Of a stretch of DNA of 64,000 nt, positions 8,604-19,245 are shown piece by piece. Each line of letters opens with the position of its first letter. The stretch's first letter is position 1. Position numbers and translations under genes: made by a program. Source of the stretch: Paragemmobacter straminiformis (lineage in GTDB: Bacteria; Pseudomonadota; Alphaproteobacteria; Rhodobacterales; Rhodobacteraceae); the NCBI RefSeq assembly GCF_014243445.1, contig NZ_JACLQD010000001.1, forward strand, positions 1,173,152 to 1,237,151, in the 5' to 3' direction. The notes under the pieces were generated by a model. The model ran no database searches and was not told the origin of the DNA. It saw only the letters and a list, made by a program, of their open reading frames with translations.

Positions 8604-9497
8604 TTACTGCGCAGCTTTCTGCAAGGCGATCATGTCATGCAGATAAGCTGAAAACTCGTCACGCAGATCAGGCCGCGACAGTCCGAAGGCCACCGTCGCC
8701 TGCAAGAAACCGGCTTTCGACCCGCAGTCGTAGCGTTGACCGCGGAAGCGGTAGCCGAACACGTTGCCATCGGCCACTTCTTCGGCAATCGCGTCGGTCA
8801 GCTGGATTTCGCCACCGGCACCCTGCTTCATGCGGTTCAGGTTGGTCATGACCTTGGGCGACAGGATGTAGCGCCCGATCACCGCGAGGTTGGAGGGTGC
8901 GGTTCCGGCTTTGGGCTTTTCCACCATGCCCTTGGCCTTGACGATCGAGCCCATGTCCTCGCCGATATCCAGCACGCCGTATGAGGAGGTCCGCTCGGGC
9001 GCCACTTCCATCGCGGCGACCATGTTGCCACCGGTTTCGGCATAAGCCTCGACCATCTGTTGCAGGCAGGGCTTTTCGGCTGCGATCACGTCATCGGGCA
9101 GCAGGACGGCAAAGGGTTCGTCCCCCACCAGCCGCCGCGCGCACCAGACCGCGTGGCCAAGGCCAAGCGGGCGGTTCTGGCGGATATAGGCGATGGCACC
9201 CGAATCCATGTTCGTCTCTTTGAGGATTTCGAGCAGGTCTTCCTTGCCCGATTTCTTGAGCGCGCTTTCAAGTTCGGGCGCGTTGTCGAAGTAATCCTCG
9301 AGCGCGGATTTCCCGCGCGACGTCACGAAGATGAATTCCTTGATGCCGGCAGCCCGCGCCTCGTCGATCGCGTATTGGATCAACGGGCGGTCAACCAGCG
9401 TCATGATTTCCTTGGGAATGGATTTGGTCGCAGGCAGGAACCGCGTGCCCAATCCGGCGACGGGGAAGATGGCCTTCGAGACCTTCTTGATTTTCAT
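8604..9497 (-). CDS. galU: UTP-glucose-1-phosphate uridylyltransferase
   Basis: The 297-residue enzyme begins MKIKKVSKAIFPVAGLGTRF and has the nucleotide-binding GLGTRFLPATKSIPKE (residues 15-30), MVEKPKAG and a C-terminal GSKAGFLQATVAFGL, all standard for bacterial GalU. It makes UDP-glucose from UTP and glucose-1-phosphate for exopolysaccharide, LPS and glycogen-related pathways. It leads a minus-strand unit with a GT2 gene. The 180-base gap before it (9498-9677) shows no clear promoter or repeat to me. Confidence 0.97.
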   Translation of the reverse strand: MKIKKVSKAIFPVAGLGTRFLPATKSIPKEIMTLVDRPLIQYAIDEARAAGIKEFIFVTSRGKSALEDYFDNAPELESALKKSGKEDLLEILKETNMDSGAIAYIRQNRPLGLGHAVWCARRLVGDEPFAVLLPDDVIAAEKPCLQQMVEAYAETGGNMVAAMEVAPERTSSYGVLDIGEDMGSIVKAKGMVEKPKAGTAPSNLAVIGRYILSPKVMTNLNRMKQGAGGEIQLTDAIAEEVADGNVFGYRFRGQRYDCGSKAGFLQATVAFGLSRPDLRDEFSAYLHDMIALQKAAQ

Positions 9498-9677
9498 TTC
9501 GACACCTATGTTTCAGCCCGGAACACCCGGCGCCGATACCACGCCCATGCAGTGCGGTCGGTAGGCACAGATTAACAGCCTTCCGCCCGATGGGAAACGC
9601 CGTTGCGGTAGCGGTTCCGTAGTGCATCCGCAAGCACGACGATAGGGCATGGACATGTCAAATCTGCGGCTTTTCGC

Positions 9678-10466
9678 CTATTTCATCGCCGCCATCATCG
9701 CTTCGATCACGGGAACGTCGCTCGGGTTGTTCAATTCCCAGAATTGCCGCCCTTGGGCTTCGACCTCGACGCAAAGCACCGCGCGTCCGTTTTCGAGAAA
9801 GCGCAGCTGTTCCAGGCCTTCCAGCTTTTCCAGCGGCCCGACGGGCCAGGACGGATAATCGCGCAGCGCGGCGGGCCGATAGGCATAGACGCCGACATGG
9901 TGAAAGACCGGTGTCGGATCTTCGTCGGCATAGGTCTTGCCGGTGAAGGGGATCACCTCTTTCGAGAAATAGAGGCCGCGCCCGCCTGCGCCGAAAACGG
10001 CGGTCGTGCCGCCCACGCGTCCGGCGCGGCGGTCGGCCAGAAGGGCTGCGAGCATCTTGCCCTCGCAGCGCAGCACGGGCGTTGCGATTACCGCCGCAGG
10101 ATCGGCCCGCAGGCCCGCGACAAGATCCTCGACGAACCACGCGGGGGTCAGGGGGGCATCGCCTTGCAAGTTCACGACGATGTCGTAACCCGTCAGCTTT
10201 GCCGCCACTTCGGCGCAGCGTTCGGTTCCGTTCTGGCAATCGACCGACGTCATCACCACCTCGGCCCCGAAGGCTTCGGCGTGTTCGCGGATGCGATCGT
10301 CATCGGTGGCGACGACGACGCGGTCGACGCCGCGCACGGCCATCGCGGCCTCCCAGCTGCGGCGGATCAGGGTCTTTTCGCCGTCTGGCCCCCGAAGCGA
10401 GACCAGCGGCTTGCCCGGGTAGCGGGTGCTTGCGTAGCGGGCGGGGATGGCGATCAGAACGCTCAT
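9678..10466 (-). CDS. kdsB: 3-deoxy-manno-octulosonate cytidylyltransferase (CMP-Kdo synthetase)
   Basis: The 262-residue protein starts MSVLIAIPARYASTRYPGKP, the KdsB nucleotide-binding region with Arg10 and Lys19, and has VVVATDDDRI, NGTERCAEV, VVNLQGDAPL and YAYRPAALRDYPSWP. It activates Kdo with CTP for transfer to lipid A or capsule. The ATG at 10466 overlaps the cysQ stop as ATGA, which decides the start. With kdsD at the window start, two of the Kdo pathway genes are present here. Confidence 0.96.
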   Translation of the reverse strand: MSVLIAIPARYASTRYPGKPLVSLRGPDGEKTLIRRSWEAAMAVRGVDRVVVATDDDRIREHAEAFGAEVVMTSVDCQNGTERCAEVAAKLTGYDIVVNLQGDAPLTPAWFVEDLVAGLRADPAAVIATPVLRCEGKMLAALLADRRAGRVGGTTAVFGAGGRGLYFSKEVIPFTGKTYADEDPTPVFHHVGVYAYRPAALRDYPSWPVGPLEKLEGLEQLRFLENGRAVLCVEVEAQGRQFWELNNPSDVPVIEAMMAAMK

Positions 10467-11233
10467 TTCAGGTCGACTCCGGGTGCGTGGGCGATGAAGA
10501 AGGGATTGTCCCACCCCGATTTGCCATAGGCGAGGGGCGTTCCGTCATCCATGCGCACCACAACGCCGCCCGCGCCGCGCAGCACGGCATCGCCGGCCGC
10601 CGTGTCCCATTCCATCGTGCGGCCAAGGCGGGGGTAGATGTCCGCCTCGCCCGTGGCGACCAGACAGAACTTGAGGCTCGACCCCGCGCTGCGGCTGTCC
10701 TTGACGGCGTAGCGGGCGATGTATTCCTCGGTCGCGGCGTCGCGGTGCGATTTCGACGCGACCACCATGAGTGCCGCGTTGTCGGGCCTTGCCACGCGGA
10801 TTTCGCGCTGTGCGCCCGCCACCTCTTCGACCGTGACCCCGTCGGGACGGGTGTAGAACAAGCGGCCCTGTGCGGGGGCATAGACCACCCCGCGCAGCGG
10901 CACGCCCTTTTCGACATAGGCGATATTGACCGTGAAATCGCCGCGGCGCTGGACGAATTCCTTGGTTCCATCAAGCGGATCGACGATCAGGAAGGTCTCG
11001 GCCCGCAAGGCGTGGCTGTCGGCCTGCTCTTCGGTGATGAGGATCACATCGGGAAACGCCGCCCGCAGGCCTGCCGAAATCAGCGCATCGGCGGCTTCGT
11101 CGGCCTCGGTCACGGGCGACTGGTCGCCTTTGACCTTTACCGCGAAATCGGGGCCGTCATAGACCTCCATGATCTTTGCACCCGCATCGAGCGCCAGTTG
11201 GCGGATAACGGGAATCAACCGCTCGAAGTCCAT
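10463..11233 (-). CDS. cysQ: 3'(2'),5'-bisphosphate nucleotidase CysQ
   Basis: The 256-residue protein belongs to the inositol-monophosphatase fold. Metal and substrate motifs are TEADEAAD (42-49), ITEEQ (66-70), DPLDGTKEF (85-93) and MEWDTAAGDAVL near 210. CysQ converts PAP, left after PAPS is used, to AMP. I chose the ATG at 11233, behind a GGGGTG stretch, rather than one at 11245. It is coupled to kdsB by ATGA. Its presence in a glycan cluster with a sulfotransferase fits PAP removal during glycan sulfation, though it may also serve general sulfate assimilation. Confidence 0.93.
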   Translation of the reverse strand: MDFERLIPVIRQLALDAGAKIMEVYDGPDFAVKVKGDQSPVTEADEAADALISAGLRAAFPDVILITEEQADSHALRAETFLIVDPLDGTKEFVQRRGDFTVNIAYVEKGVPLRGVVYAPAQGRLFYTRPDGVTVEEVAGAQREIRVARPDNAALMVVASKSHRDAATEEYIARYAVKDSRSAGSSLKFCLVATGEADIYPRLGRTMEWDTAAGDAVLRGAGGVVVRMDDGTPLAYGKSGWDNPFFIAHAPGVDLK

Positions 11234-11348
11234 TGCACACCCCATGCAGGCGCATCGGCCCGCCCTGATTGAAAACCTGACTTTTCCGCCTTATCATGCG
11301 CCCTGCGACCAAGGGCAAGCGGCCCTGCGCCAGTGTGAGGGTTCGGGT

Positions 11349-12173
11349 TTGAAATTCTACGCCGAAGTCAAACAGACCCATGCCCGCACCGCCTGGTCTA
11401 TCCTTGAACTCGTCTTTCACGGCGCGGTCCACAATGTCCGCAAAAGCCACACCAGCGCGGTGATCGGGCTTTTGCTGAATCTTGTGCAGGCGGTGATGAT
11501 GATCGCAGGCTTTTACCTGATGTTCGCCTTTACCGGCACACGGCATATCGCGATCCGTGGCGATTACATCCTGTATCTGATGTCCGGCATCTTCATGTAC
11601 ATGACGCATGTAAAGGCCATGCAGACGGTGATGAAGGCCGATGGCCCGACAAGCGCCATGATGAAGCACGGCCCGATGAACACGCTGATCGCCGTGGGTG
11701 CCGCGGCGCTGGGTGCGCTTTATCTGCAGATCCTTTCGGCCATCGTCGTGCTGTTCATCTACCATGCCGTCATCTCGCCCATCACCATCGACCAGCCGAT
11801 ACAGACGCTGGGCATGATGGTTCTGGCCTGGGCGACGGGTGTCGCCATCGGCATGATCTTTCGCGCGGCGACGCCGTGGCAGCCGCGGTTCTTCGGCATC
11901 GTGGCGACGATCTATGCCCGTCTGAACATGATCGCGTCGGGCAAGATGTTCGTGGCCAACGCCATGCCGACCGTGGTTCTGGGCTGGTTCGACTGGAACC
12001 CGCTGTTCCACATCATCGACCAGGGGCGCGGTTTCATCTTCCTGAATTACGCGCCGCGCTACAGCAATGTGGAATACCCGCTGTATTTCCTGCTGGCCTG
12101 CCTGACGATCGGCCTGATGGGCGAGTTCTACACGATGAAGCGCGTGTCGCTGTCGTGGTCGATGGGCAAGTGA
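11349..12173 (+). CDS. ABC-2 type transporter permease, polysaccharide-export-like
   Basis: The 274-residue protein has about six hydrophobic segments and a start like KpsM-type exporters (FYAEVKQTHARTAWSILEL, then VRKSHTSAVIG). Such permeases export capsule or LPS O-chain with an ATPase partner, which is not encoded next to it. The proposed start is TTG at 11349, preceded by GAGGG about 8 bases upstream; an ATG at 11244 would give an N-terminal extension that does not look like the family. It is divergent from cysQ. Its substrate is inferred only from the glycan genes around it. Confidence 0.78.
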   Translation: MKFYAEVKQTHARTAWSILELVFHGAVHNVRKSHTSAVIGLLLNLVQAVMMIAGFYLMFAFTGTRHIAIRGDYILYLMSGIFMYMTHVKAMQTVMKADGPTSAMMKHGPMNTLIAVGAAALGALYLQILSAIVVLFIYHAVISPITIDQPIQTLGMMVLAWATGVAIGMIFRAATPWQPRFFGIVATIYARLNMIASGKMFVANAMPTVVLGWFDWNPLFHIIDQGRGFIFLNYAPRYSNVEYPLYFLLACLTIGLMGEFYTMKRVSLSWSMGK

Positions 12174-12241
12174 CCGGGCCTTTGCCCGGACCCGCGCGAC
12201 CCCGTCTTTCGGATTGGCTGCAAATTCCCGCAAGCCTGACG

Positions 12242-12270
12242 CTTGCAGGCCCAACGCCCCCAACTTATAT
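12242..12270 (+). promoter_or_regulatory. Candidate RpoH (sigma-32) heat-shock promoter of dnaK
   Basis: CTTG (12242-12245), an 18-base spacer and CTTATAT (12264-12270) agree with the alphaproteobacterial RpoH consensus CTTG-N17/18-CYTATNT. It lies about 115 bases upstream of the dnaK ATG, in the 212-base gap after the permease gene. Control of dnaKJ by RpoH is well established in alphaproteobacteria; the site itself is read by eye. Confidence 0.6.
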
Positions 12271-12385
12271 ACCCCACGAAGCCGGAAGGGGCGGGCCGCT
12301 CCTGCCGGACAGACTTGGGATCGGGGCCGGACGCCTTCCTATAGGGTCCAGCCCCACAACATCGCCGAAAGAAGGGTAGCATATC

Positions 12386-14293
<1,908 letters not shown>

Positions 14294-14312
14294 CACCGCG
14301 TGAAACGGGAAA

Positions 14313-14340
14313 GGGGGCGGTTCGGCAACGAACCGCCCCC
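14313..14340 (+). terminator. Perfect 12-bp hairpin between dnaK and dnaJ
   Basis: GGGGGCGGTTCG and CGAACCGCCCCC form a perfect 12-bp stem closed by a GCAA (GNRA-type) loop. No U-run follows, so complete termination is unlikely. A stem at this place could lower dnaJ expression relative to dnaK, or protect the dnaK 3' end after processing; both are inference. Confidence 0.6.
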
Positions 14341-14366
14341 ACCCGGTTCAGATAGGGGGTTTTGCA

Positions 14367-15524
14367 GTGGCAAAACGTGACTACTACGACATCCTCGGCG
14401 CCCCGCGCGGGGCCTCGGCCGAAGAATTGAAAAAAGCCTATCGCACCAAAGCGAAAGAGCTTCACCCGGACCGCAACTCTGACAACCCGAACGCCGAAGC
14501 CCAGTTCAAGGAAGTGAACGAGGCTTACGAGGTGCTGAAGGACGCCGACAAGAAAGCCGCCTATGACCGCTACGGTCACGCGGCCTTTGAGGGCGGAATG
14601 GGCGGCGGCGGGCGTGGCGGCTATCCGGGCGGCGCGGGCAACGGCGATTTCGCCTCGGCCTTTTCGGATGTGTTCGAGGACCTGTTCGGCGATTTCATGG
14701 GTGGCGGCCGTGGCGGCGGCGGCGGACGGTCGCGCGCGCAACGCGGATCGGACCTGCGCTACAACCTGCGCGTCAACCTTGAAGAGGCCTTCAAGGGCGT
14801 GCAGAAAACCATCAACGTCCCCACCTCTATCGCCTGCGACACATGTCGCGGCACCGGGGCCGAAGGCGGCGCCGAACCCGTCACCTGCCCGACCTGTTCG
14901 GGCATGGGCAAGGTTCGGGCGCAGCAGGGCTTTTTCACCGTCGAGCGCACCTGCCCGACCTGCAACGGCATGGGCCAGATCATCAAGAATCCGTGCCGTG
15001 CCTGCGGTGGCGCGGGGCGCACCGAAAAGGAACGCGCCCTTTCCGTCAACATCCCCGCGGGGGTGGAAACCGGCACCCGCATCCGTCTTGCGGGCGAGGG
15101 CGAGGCCGGTCTGCGCGGCGGTCCGGCGGGTGACCTTTACATCTTTATCGAGGTCAAGGATCACCCGATTTTCCAGCGCGACGGGGTGCATCTGTTCTGC
15201 CGCATCCCCGTGAGCATCGGCACCGCCGCCTTGGGGGGCGAGGTCGAGGTTCCCACCATCGACGGCGGCAAGTCGCGTGTGAAGGTTCCGGCCGGCAGCC
15301 AGACCGGCAAGCAGATGCGCCTGCGCGGCAAGGGCATGCCCGCCCTGCGTGGCGGCGGCACCGGCGACATGGTTCTTGAACTGGCGGTCGAGACCCCCGT
15401 CAACCTGACCGCGCGGCAGCGCGAATTGCTGGAAGAGTTCGAGCGGCTTTCGGAAGAGAACAACCCCGAGGGGCAGAGCTTCTTTTCCAAGGTCAAAGGG
15501 TTCTGGGACGGCATGAAAAGCTGA
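14367..15524 (+). CDS. dnaJ: Chaperone DnaJ (Hsp40)
   Basis: The 385-residue protein is a type I Hsp40: J domain with HPD in ELHPDRNS (about 1-70), a Gly-rich linker (about 75-125), a zinc-binding region with four CxxCxGxG motifs ([32 protein letters not shown]) and the C-terminal substrate-binding domains. It stimulates DnaK ATPase and delivers clients. All expected motifs are present, and a strong terminator follows. Confidence 0.99.
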   Translation: MAKRDYYDILGAPRGASAEELKKAYRTKAKELHPDRNSDNPNAEAQFKEVNEAYEVLKDADKKAAYDRYGHAAFEGGMGGGGRGGYPGGAGNGDFASAFSDVFEDLFGDFMGGGRGGGGGRSRAQRGSDLRYNLRVNLEEAFKGVQKTINVPTSIACDTCRGTGAEGGAEPVTCPTCSGMGKVRAQQGFFTVERTCPTCNGMGQIIKNPCRACGGAGRTEKERALSVNIPAGVETGTRIRLAGEGEAGLRGGPAGDLYIFIEVKDHPIFQRDGVHLFCRIPVSIGTAALGGEVEVPTIDGGKSRVKVPAGSQTGKQMRLRGKGMPALRGGGTGDMVLELAVETPVNLTARQRELLEEFERLSEENNPEGQSFFSKVKGFWDGMKS

Positions 15525-15531
15525 ACCGAAA

Positions 15532-15554
15532 GGCCGCCCCCGGGGCGGCCTTTT
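15532..15554 (+). terminator. Intrinsic terminator of dnaKJ
   Basis: GGCCGCCC and GGGCGGCC form an 8-bp G/C stem with a 3-base loop, followed by TTTT. It begins 8 bases after the dnaJ stop. Confidence 0.85.
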
Positions 15555-15630
15555 CGTTCCGGGTTGCTGACCGACGCGCATCGGGCCGGTCTGGACCGGC
15601 TGGCCGGCTGGCGCGACAGGCACGGCGGGT

Positions 15631-15750
15631 GCGACAAAAGTCGCGGATATGCCATGCATGTCGTTTTTATCTGCCAAGGGTCGGGTTGACTTGCCCGTTC
15701 CCCCGCGGTTCGGGCAGATAGGGGCGAACATCCTTTGCGACCGGAGTCGT
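15631..15750 (+). promoter_or_regulatory. Two GCGAC-N4-GTCG(C/T) dyads upstream of the demethylating dehydrogenase
   Basis: GCGACAAAAGTCGC (15631-15644) is a perfect dyad. GCGACCGGAGTCGT (15737-15750) repeats the same half-sites with one change and ends 4 bases before the ATG of the next gene. Two copies of the same palindrome in one leader look like binding sites of a dimeric regulator, the second placed where it could block ribosome or polymerase. The regulator is not identified. Confidence 0.45.
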
Positions 15751-15754
15751 CCCC

Positions 15755-18253
15755 ATGAAAACCCATGTCAAAGCCCTTGTCGTCGGCGGCGGTGCTGTCG
15801 GCAACGGTATCGCCTATCACCTTGCCAAGGCCGGCTGGGATACGATGCTGGTCGAGCGGGACGAGTTGACCTCGGGGTCCACATGGCATGCGGCGGGCTT
15901 GTTGCCGCTGTTCAACATGTCCTTCGCAACGACGCATATCCACAAATACTCGGTCGATTTCTACAAGGGGCTTGAGGCAGAGACGGGTCTGAACCCCGGC
16001 TTCTACGTGGTCGGCAACCTGCGCATGGCGCAGACGCAGGACCGTATGGACGAATACATGCTCTATTCCTCGGTCGCGGAAACCGCCGGGGTCTATCACG
16101 AATTCATGACGCCGAAGCAGATTGCCGAGCGGTGGCCGCTGGTGCGGACCGATGACCTGAAAGGCGCGCTGTTCCATCCGCAGGACGGCTACATCAACCC
16201 CGCCGACGTGACGCAGGCCATGGCCAAGGGCGCGCGGATGCTGGGGGCCACGATCGAGCGGCGGATTCAGGTGGATGCCTATCGCTGGACGGGCAGCGAG
16301 TGGATCGTTTCGGTCACGCGCATGGTGGAACAGGGTGGCAACCTTGTGCCGTCCGACGAGAAATACGAAATCCATGCCGAGCATGTCGTGACCGCGACCG
16401 GCAACCACGCCCAGCGCACGGCGCGTCTGCTGGGGATCAAGATCCCCGCGATTCCGGTCGAACACCAGTATATCGTGACCGAGCCGGACCCCGCGCTTGT
16501 CGAATGGCGCAAGACCAACCCGCAGCATCCCGTTCTGCGCGATGCCGACGCCAAGTGGTATGTGCGCGAAGAGCGCGGCGGCTGGATTCTGGGGCCCTAT
16601 GAGAAGGGCGCGCCTGCGCGGTTCCTTTATGACGTGCCGCAGTCGTTCCGCGCGGACCTTTTCCCGCTCGACCTTGAACGGATCGAGGCGGAATACATGT
16701 CGATGATCCATCGACTGCCCTCGTCGGAAACCGTGGGTCTGAAGGACGATTTCAACGGCCCGATCTGCTATACGCCCGATGGCAACCCGCTGGTCGGCCC
16801 CGCGCCGGGTCTGCGCAACATGTGGCTGGCCGAGGGCTTCAGCTTCGGGATCACCGCGGCGGGCGGCACCGGCTATTACCTTGCCCAGATGATGGTCGAG
16901 GGCGAGGCCGAGATCGACATGGCCTCGCTTGACCCCAAGCGCTACGGCAACTGGATGACGACCGAATATGCCGCGCGCAAGAACGAGGAGTGCTACGACC
17001 ACGTCTTCGTGCTGCACCACCCCGATGAAGAGCGCGAGGCCTGCCGCCCGCTGCGCACCGCCCCCGTCTATGACCGCCAGAAGGCGCTTGGCGCGCAGTT
17101 CGGGCAGGTGAACGGCTGGGAACGCCCGATCTATTACGGCCCCAAGGACGCGCCCGAGGATTTCGACCACAATTCCCGCAGTTTCCGCCGTGGCGGCTGG
17201 TGGCAATATGCGGTCGACGAGGCGAAAGCGATCCGCGAGACGGCAGGGCTGATCGACGCGACAGCCTTTACCAAGCATATCGTGCGCGGACCGGGGGCTA
17301 CGGCCTTCCTCGACTGGTTCACCTGCAACGCATTGCCCAAGGTGGGGCGGATCAACCTGACCTATGCGCTGACGCCGCATGGCACGACGCGGACGGAATA
17401 CACCATCGTCCGCAATGGCGAGAACGACTACTACCTTGTCTCGGCCGGTGCCTGGACGGCCTATGATGCCGATTACCTGAAGAAATGTGCAGAAGACTTC
17501 ATGGGCAAGGGCGGTGGTTACATCGACATCCATGACGTGACCACGCAGTGGGGCGTCTTTGCGCTGGCGGGGCCGAACAGCCGCGCCATCCTGAAGGAAC
17601 TGGTCAAGGACGCCGATCCCGACACGGTGCTGTCGAACAAGCGTTTCCCCTGGCTGTCGGCCCGCAAGATCGAGCTTGGCATGTGCCCCGTGAACGCGAT
17701 CCGCGTGGCCTATACGGGCGAGCTTGGCTGGGAACTTCACCACCCGATCGAGATGCAGCGCTACCTGTGGGACCAGTTGATGGCCGCAGGGGCGAAGCAT
17801 GGCATGAAGCTGGTCGGCGCACGGGCGCAGAACTGGCTGCGGCAAGAGAAATCCTACCGCGCCTTTGGCAACGAGTTGGGCCGCGATGCGACCCCGCTCG
17901 AGGCGGCGCTGGACCGTTTCGTCGACTTGTCCAAGGATTTTCAGGGCAAGGACGCGATGCTGAAAACCGGCATCCGCAGCAAATGCGTGACCGTGCTGAT
18001 CGACGGCCCTGCCGATACCGATCCCTGGGGCAAGGAAGCGCTGGTCGTGAATGGCGAGAAGATCGGGCGTCTGACCAGTGGCGGCTATTCGGTGGCCTTC
18101 GGCAAGCAGATCGGCATGGGCTATGTGCGCCCCGATCTTGCGGAAGTGGGCACCAAGATGCAGGTCCGCATCAACCGCGAGCTTTGGGATGCCGTGGTGG
18201 TCGAGGACAGCCCCTTCGATCCGACGAACGCCCGTATCCGTGTGGATGGCTGA
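15755..18253 (+). CDS. FAD-dependent dimethylglycine/sarcosine dehydrogenase-like protein (DAO + GcvT)
   Basis: The 832-residue protein has an N-terminal DAO-type FAD domain (VVGGGAVGNGIAYHLAKAGW, residues 9-28) with STWHAAGLLP, whose His45 matches the residue that carries covalent FAD in dimethylglycine and sarcosine dehydrogenases. The central FAO_M region is followed by a GcvT-like folate-binding domain (about 430-730) and its C-terminal barrel. Family members oxidise N-methyl groups and pass the one-carbon unit to tetrahydrofolate. The exact substrate is open. A strong stop-side hairpin follows, and the leader holds two matching dyads. Confidence 0.85.
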   Translation: MKTHVKALVVGGGAVGNGIAYHLAKAGWDTMLVERDELTSGSTWHAAGLLPLFNMSFATTHIHKYSVDFYKGLEAETGLNPGFYVVGNLRMAQTQDRMDEYMLYSSVAETAGVYHEFMTPKQIAERWPLVRTDDLKGALFHPQDGYINPADVTQAMAKGARMLGATIERRIQVDAYRWTGSEWIVSVTRMVEQGGNLVPSDEKYEIHAEHVVTATGNHAQRTARLLGIKIPAIPVEHQYIVTEPDPALVEWRKTNPQHPVLRDADAKWYVREERGGWILGPYEKGAPARFLYDVPQSFRADLFPLDLERIEAEYMSMIHRLPSSETVGLKDDFNGPICYTPDGNPLVGPAPGLRNMWLAEGFSFGITAAGGTGYYLAQMMVEGEAEIDMASLDPKRYGNWMTTEYAARKNEECYDHVFVLHHPDEEREACRPLRTAPVYDRQKALGAQFGQVNGWERPIYYGPKDAPEDFDHNSRSFRRGGWWQYAVDEAKAIRETAGLIDATAFTKHIVRGPGATAFLDWFTCNALPKVGRINLTYALTPHGTTRTEYTIVRNGENDYYLVSAGAWTAYDADYLKKCAEDFMGKGGGYIDIHDVTTQWGVFALAGPNSRAILKELVKDADPDTVLSNKRFPWLSARKIELGMCPVNAIRVAYTGELGWELHHPIEMQRYLWDQLMAAGAKHGMKLVGARAQNWLRQEKSYRAFGNELGRDATPLEAALDRFVDLSKDFQGKDAMLKTGIRSKCVTVLIDGPADTDPWGKEALVVNGEKIGRLTSGGYSVAFGKQIGMGYVRPDLAEVGTKMQVRINRELWDAVVVEDSPFDPTNARIRVDG

Positions 18254-18262
18254 CAGGGCGGA

Positions 18263-18341
18263 GCGGGGGCCAGCCCCCGCACCACGCCGAAGCAGCGGGG
18301 GGCCAGCCCCCCGCGCCCCCCGGGATATTTGAGGCAAGAGG
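18263..18341 (+). repeat. G/C hairpin repeat ending in a GATATTT-like motif, intergenic copy
   Basis: Two hairpins, GCGGGGGC-CA-GCCCCCGC (18263-18280) and GCGGGGGGC-CA-GCCCCCCGC (18295-18314), are followed by CCCCCCGGGATATTTGAGG and a purine-rich tail. Variants of the second hairpin plus tail occur twice more in this window, inside xdhB (27461-27510) and xdhA (29503-29577). I recall similar repeats in intergenic DNA of Rhodobacterales. The function is unknown. Confidence 0.6.
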
Positions 18342-18369
18342 AAAGGGCGCGGCTTCGGCTGCGCCCTTT
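18342..18369. terminator. Bidirectional terminator with TTCG loop
   Basis: AAAGGGCGCGGC and GCTGCGCCCTTT pair over 12 positions (one G-U type pair) around a TTCG tetraloop, with A-rich and T-rich flanks. It lies between the convergent dehydrogenase and GH25 genes and can serve both. Confidence 0.75.
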
Positions 18370-18372
18370 GCT

Positions 18373-19167
18373 TTAGCGCGTGTTGGCGGCCAGCCACGCG
18401 CTCCATTGTGTCGTGCTGCCGTTGAAGGTGTTCAGGTCCACCTCGCCCGGCACGCCGGGGACGGCTCCGGTGCTGGAGTATTGCCAGAAGGTCCAGGGGC
18501 GGCCGCCGTAAAGCTCATCCGGGTGGGCGGCGACCGAGCGGAGCCAGAAGTCGTAATTTCCGACGCGCCAGAGCTGGGTGTCGCGGTAGAAATCGACGCT
18601 GGTGTAGATCACGGGGCGTTGGCCGTAGTGGGATTCGAGAGCTTGCAGGAAGATGCGGGCTTCGGAGCGGATGACGGCACCGGACCGGCGGAGGGTGCAG
18701 GTGGGGGAGAAGGGCGTCCATTCGAGGTCGAGGACGGGGGGGAGGCTGCCCGCCTCGCGCGGGACGTGGCGGATGAACCAGCGCGCCTGCTCGGACGCGG
18801 GGCGGCAGTGGTAGAAGAAATGGTAGGCGCCGTGGGCCACGCCCGCGCGGCGCGCCGCGCGCCAGTTGTCGCGGAAGGCAGGGTCGATGATGTCGCCGCC
18901 CTCGGTCGCCTTGAGCCATGCGAAGGTGACGCCATTGGCGCGGGCGGTGTGCCAGTCGATTTCCGGCTGGTGGCGCGAGGCGTCGATGCCGTGGACGGGG
19001 TGGTCGCGCGGGGTGCGGAAGCCGAAGTCATGCGGCGCGCTGTCGGCAAAGTTGAGGCGCGGGGCGGGCTGGCCGTAAGAGGCCGGGGCTTGCGCGGTTG
19101 GCGCGGGGCCACCCCCGCATGCGGCGAGGGCGAGGCCGATGGACAGGGCGAGGGCTGCACGGATCAT
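18373..19167 (-). CDS. Glycoside hydrolase family 25 (lysozyme-like) lipoprotein
   Basis: The 264-residue protein begins with a lipoprotein signal peptide (MIRAALALSIGLALAAC, lipobox LAAC at 14-17), then a Pro/Ala-rich spacer and a GH25 domain: HGIDASRHQPEIDW, FAWLKATEGGDIIDPAF, GAYHFFYHC, PVLDLEW, VIYTS and FWQYSSTG. The acidic residues expected for GH25 (Asp in GIDAS, Glu in DLEW) are present. It probably cuts peptidoglycan in the periplasm. I chose the ATG at 19167 because it gives a proper lipoprotein signal; 19182 is the other option. Confidence 0.88.
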   Translation of the reverse strand: MIRAALALSIGLALAACGGGPAPTAQAPASYGQPAPRLNFADSAPHDFGFRTPRDHPVHGIDASRHQPEIDWHTARANGVTFAWLKATEGGDIIDPAFRDNWRAARRAGVAHGAYHFFYHCRPASEQARWFIRHVPREAGSLPPVLDLEWTPFSPTCTLRRSGAVIRSEARIFLQALESHYGQRPVIYTSVDFYRDTQLWRVGNYDFWLRSVAAHPDELYGGRPWTFWQYSSTGAVPGVPGEVDLNTFNGSTTQWSAWLAANTR

Positions 19168-19245
19168 GCCCGTATGGTGCATGATCGGAACGCCGCTGTC
19201 ACCAACCGCGTCGCAAATCGCGGCGGGCTGTGGGCGGCAAGCCGC

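Noticed and set aside
14313..14340. RNA thermometer of the ROSE type between dnaK and dnaJ
   Set aside because: The stem is a very stable GC hairpin that does not cover the dnaJ ribosome site, so temperature-controlled opening is unlikely.
18263..18341. CRISPR array
   Set aside because: The hairpins are repeats without regular unique spacers and there are no cas genes.
15161..18406. Very long minus-strand open frame (over 1000 codons) opposite dnaJ end and the FAD/GcvT protein
   Set aside because: Shadow of strong third-position G/C bias; composition is His/Arg-rich and not protein-like, while the plus strand encodes clear domains.
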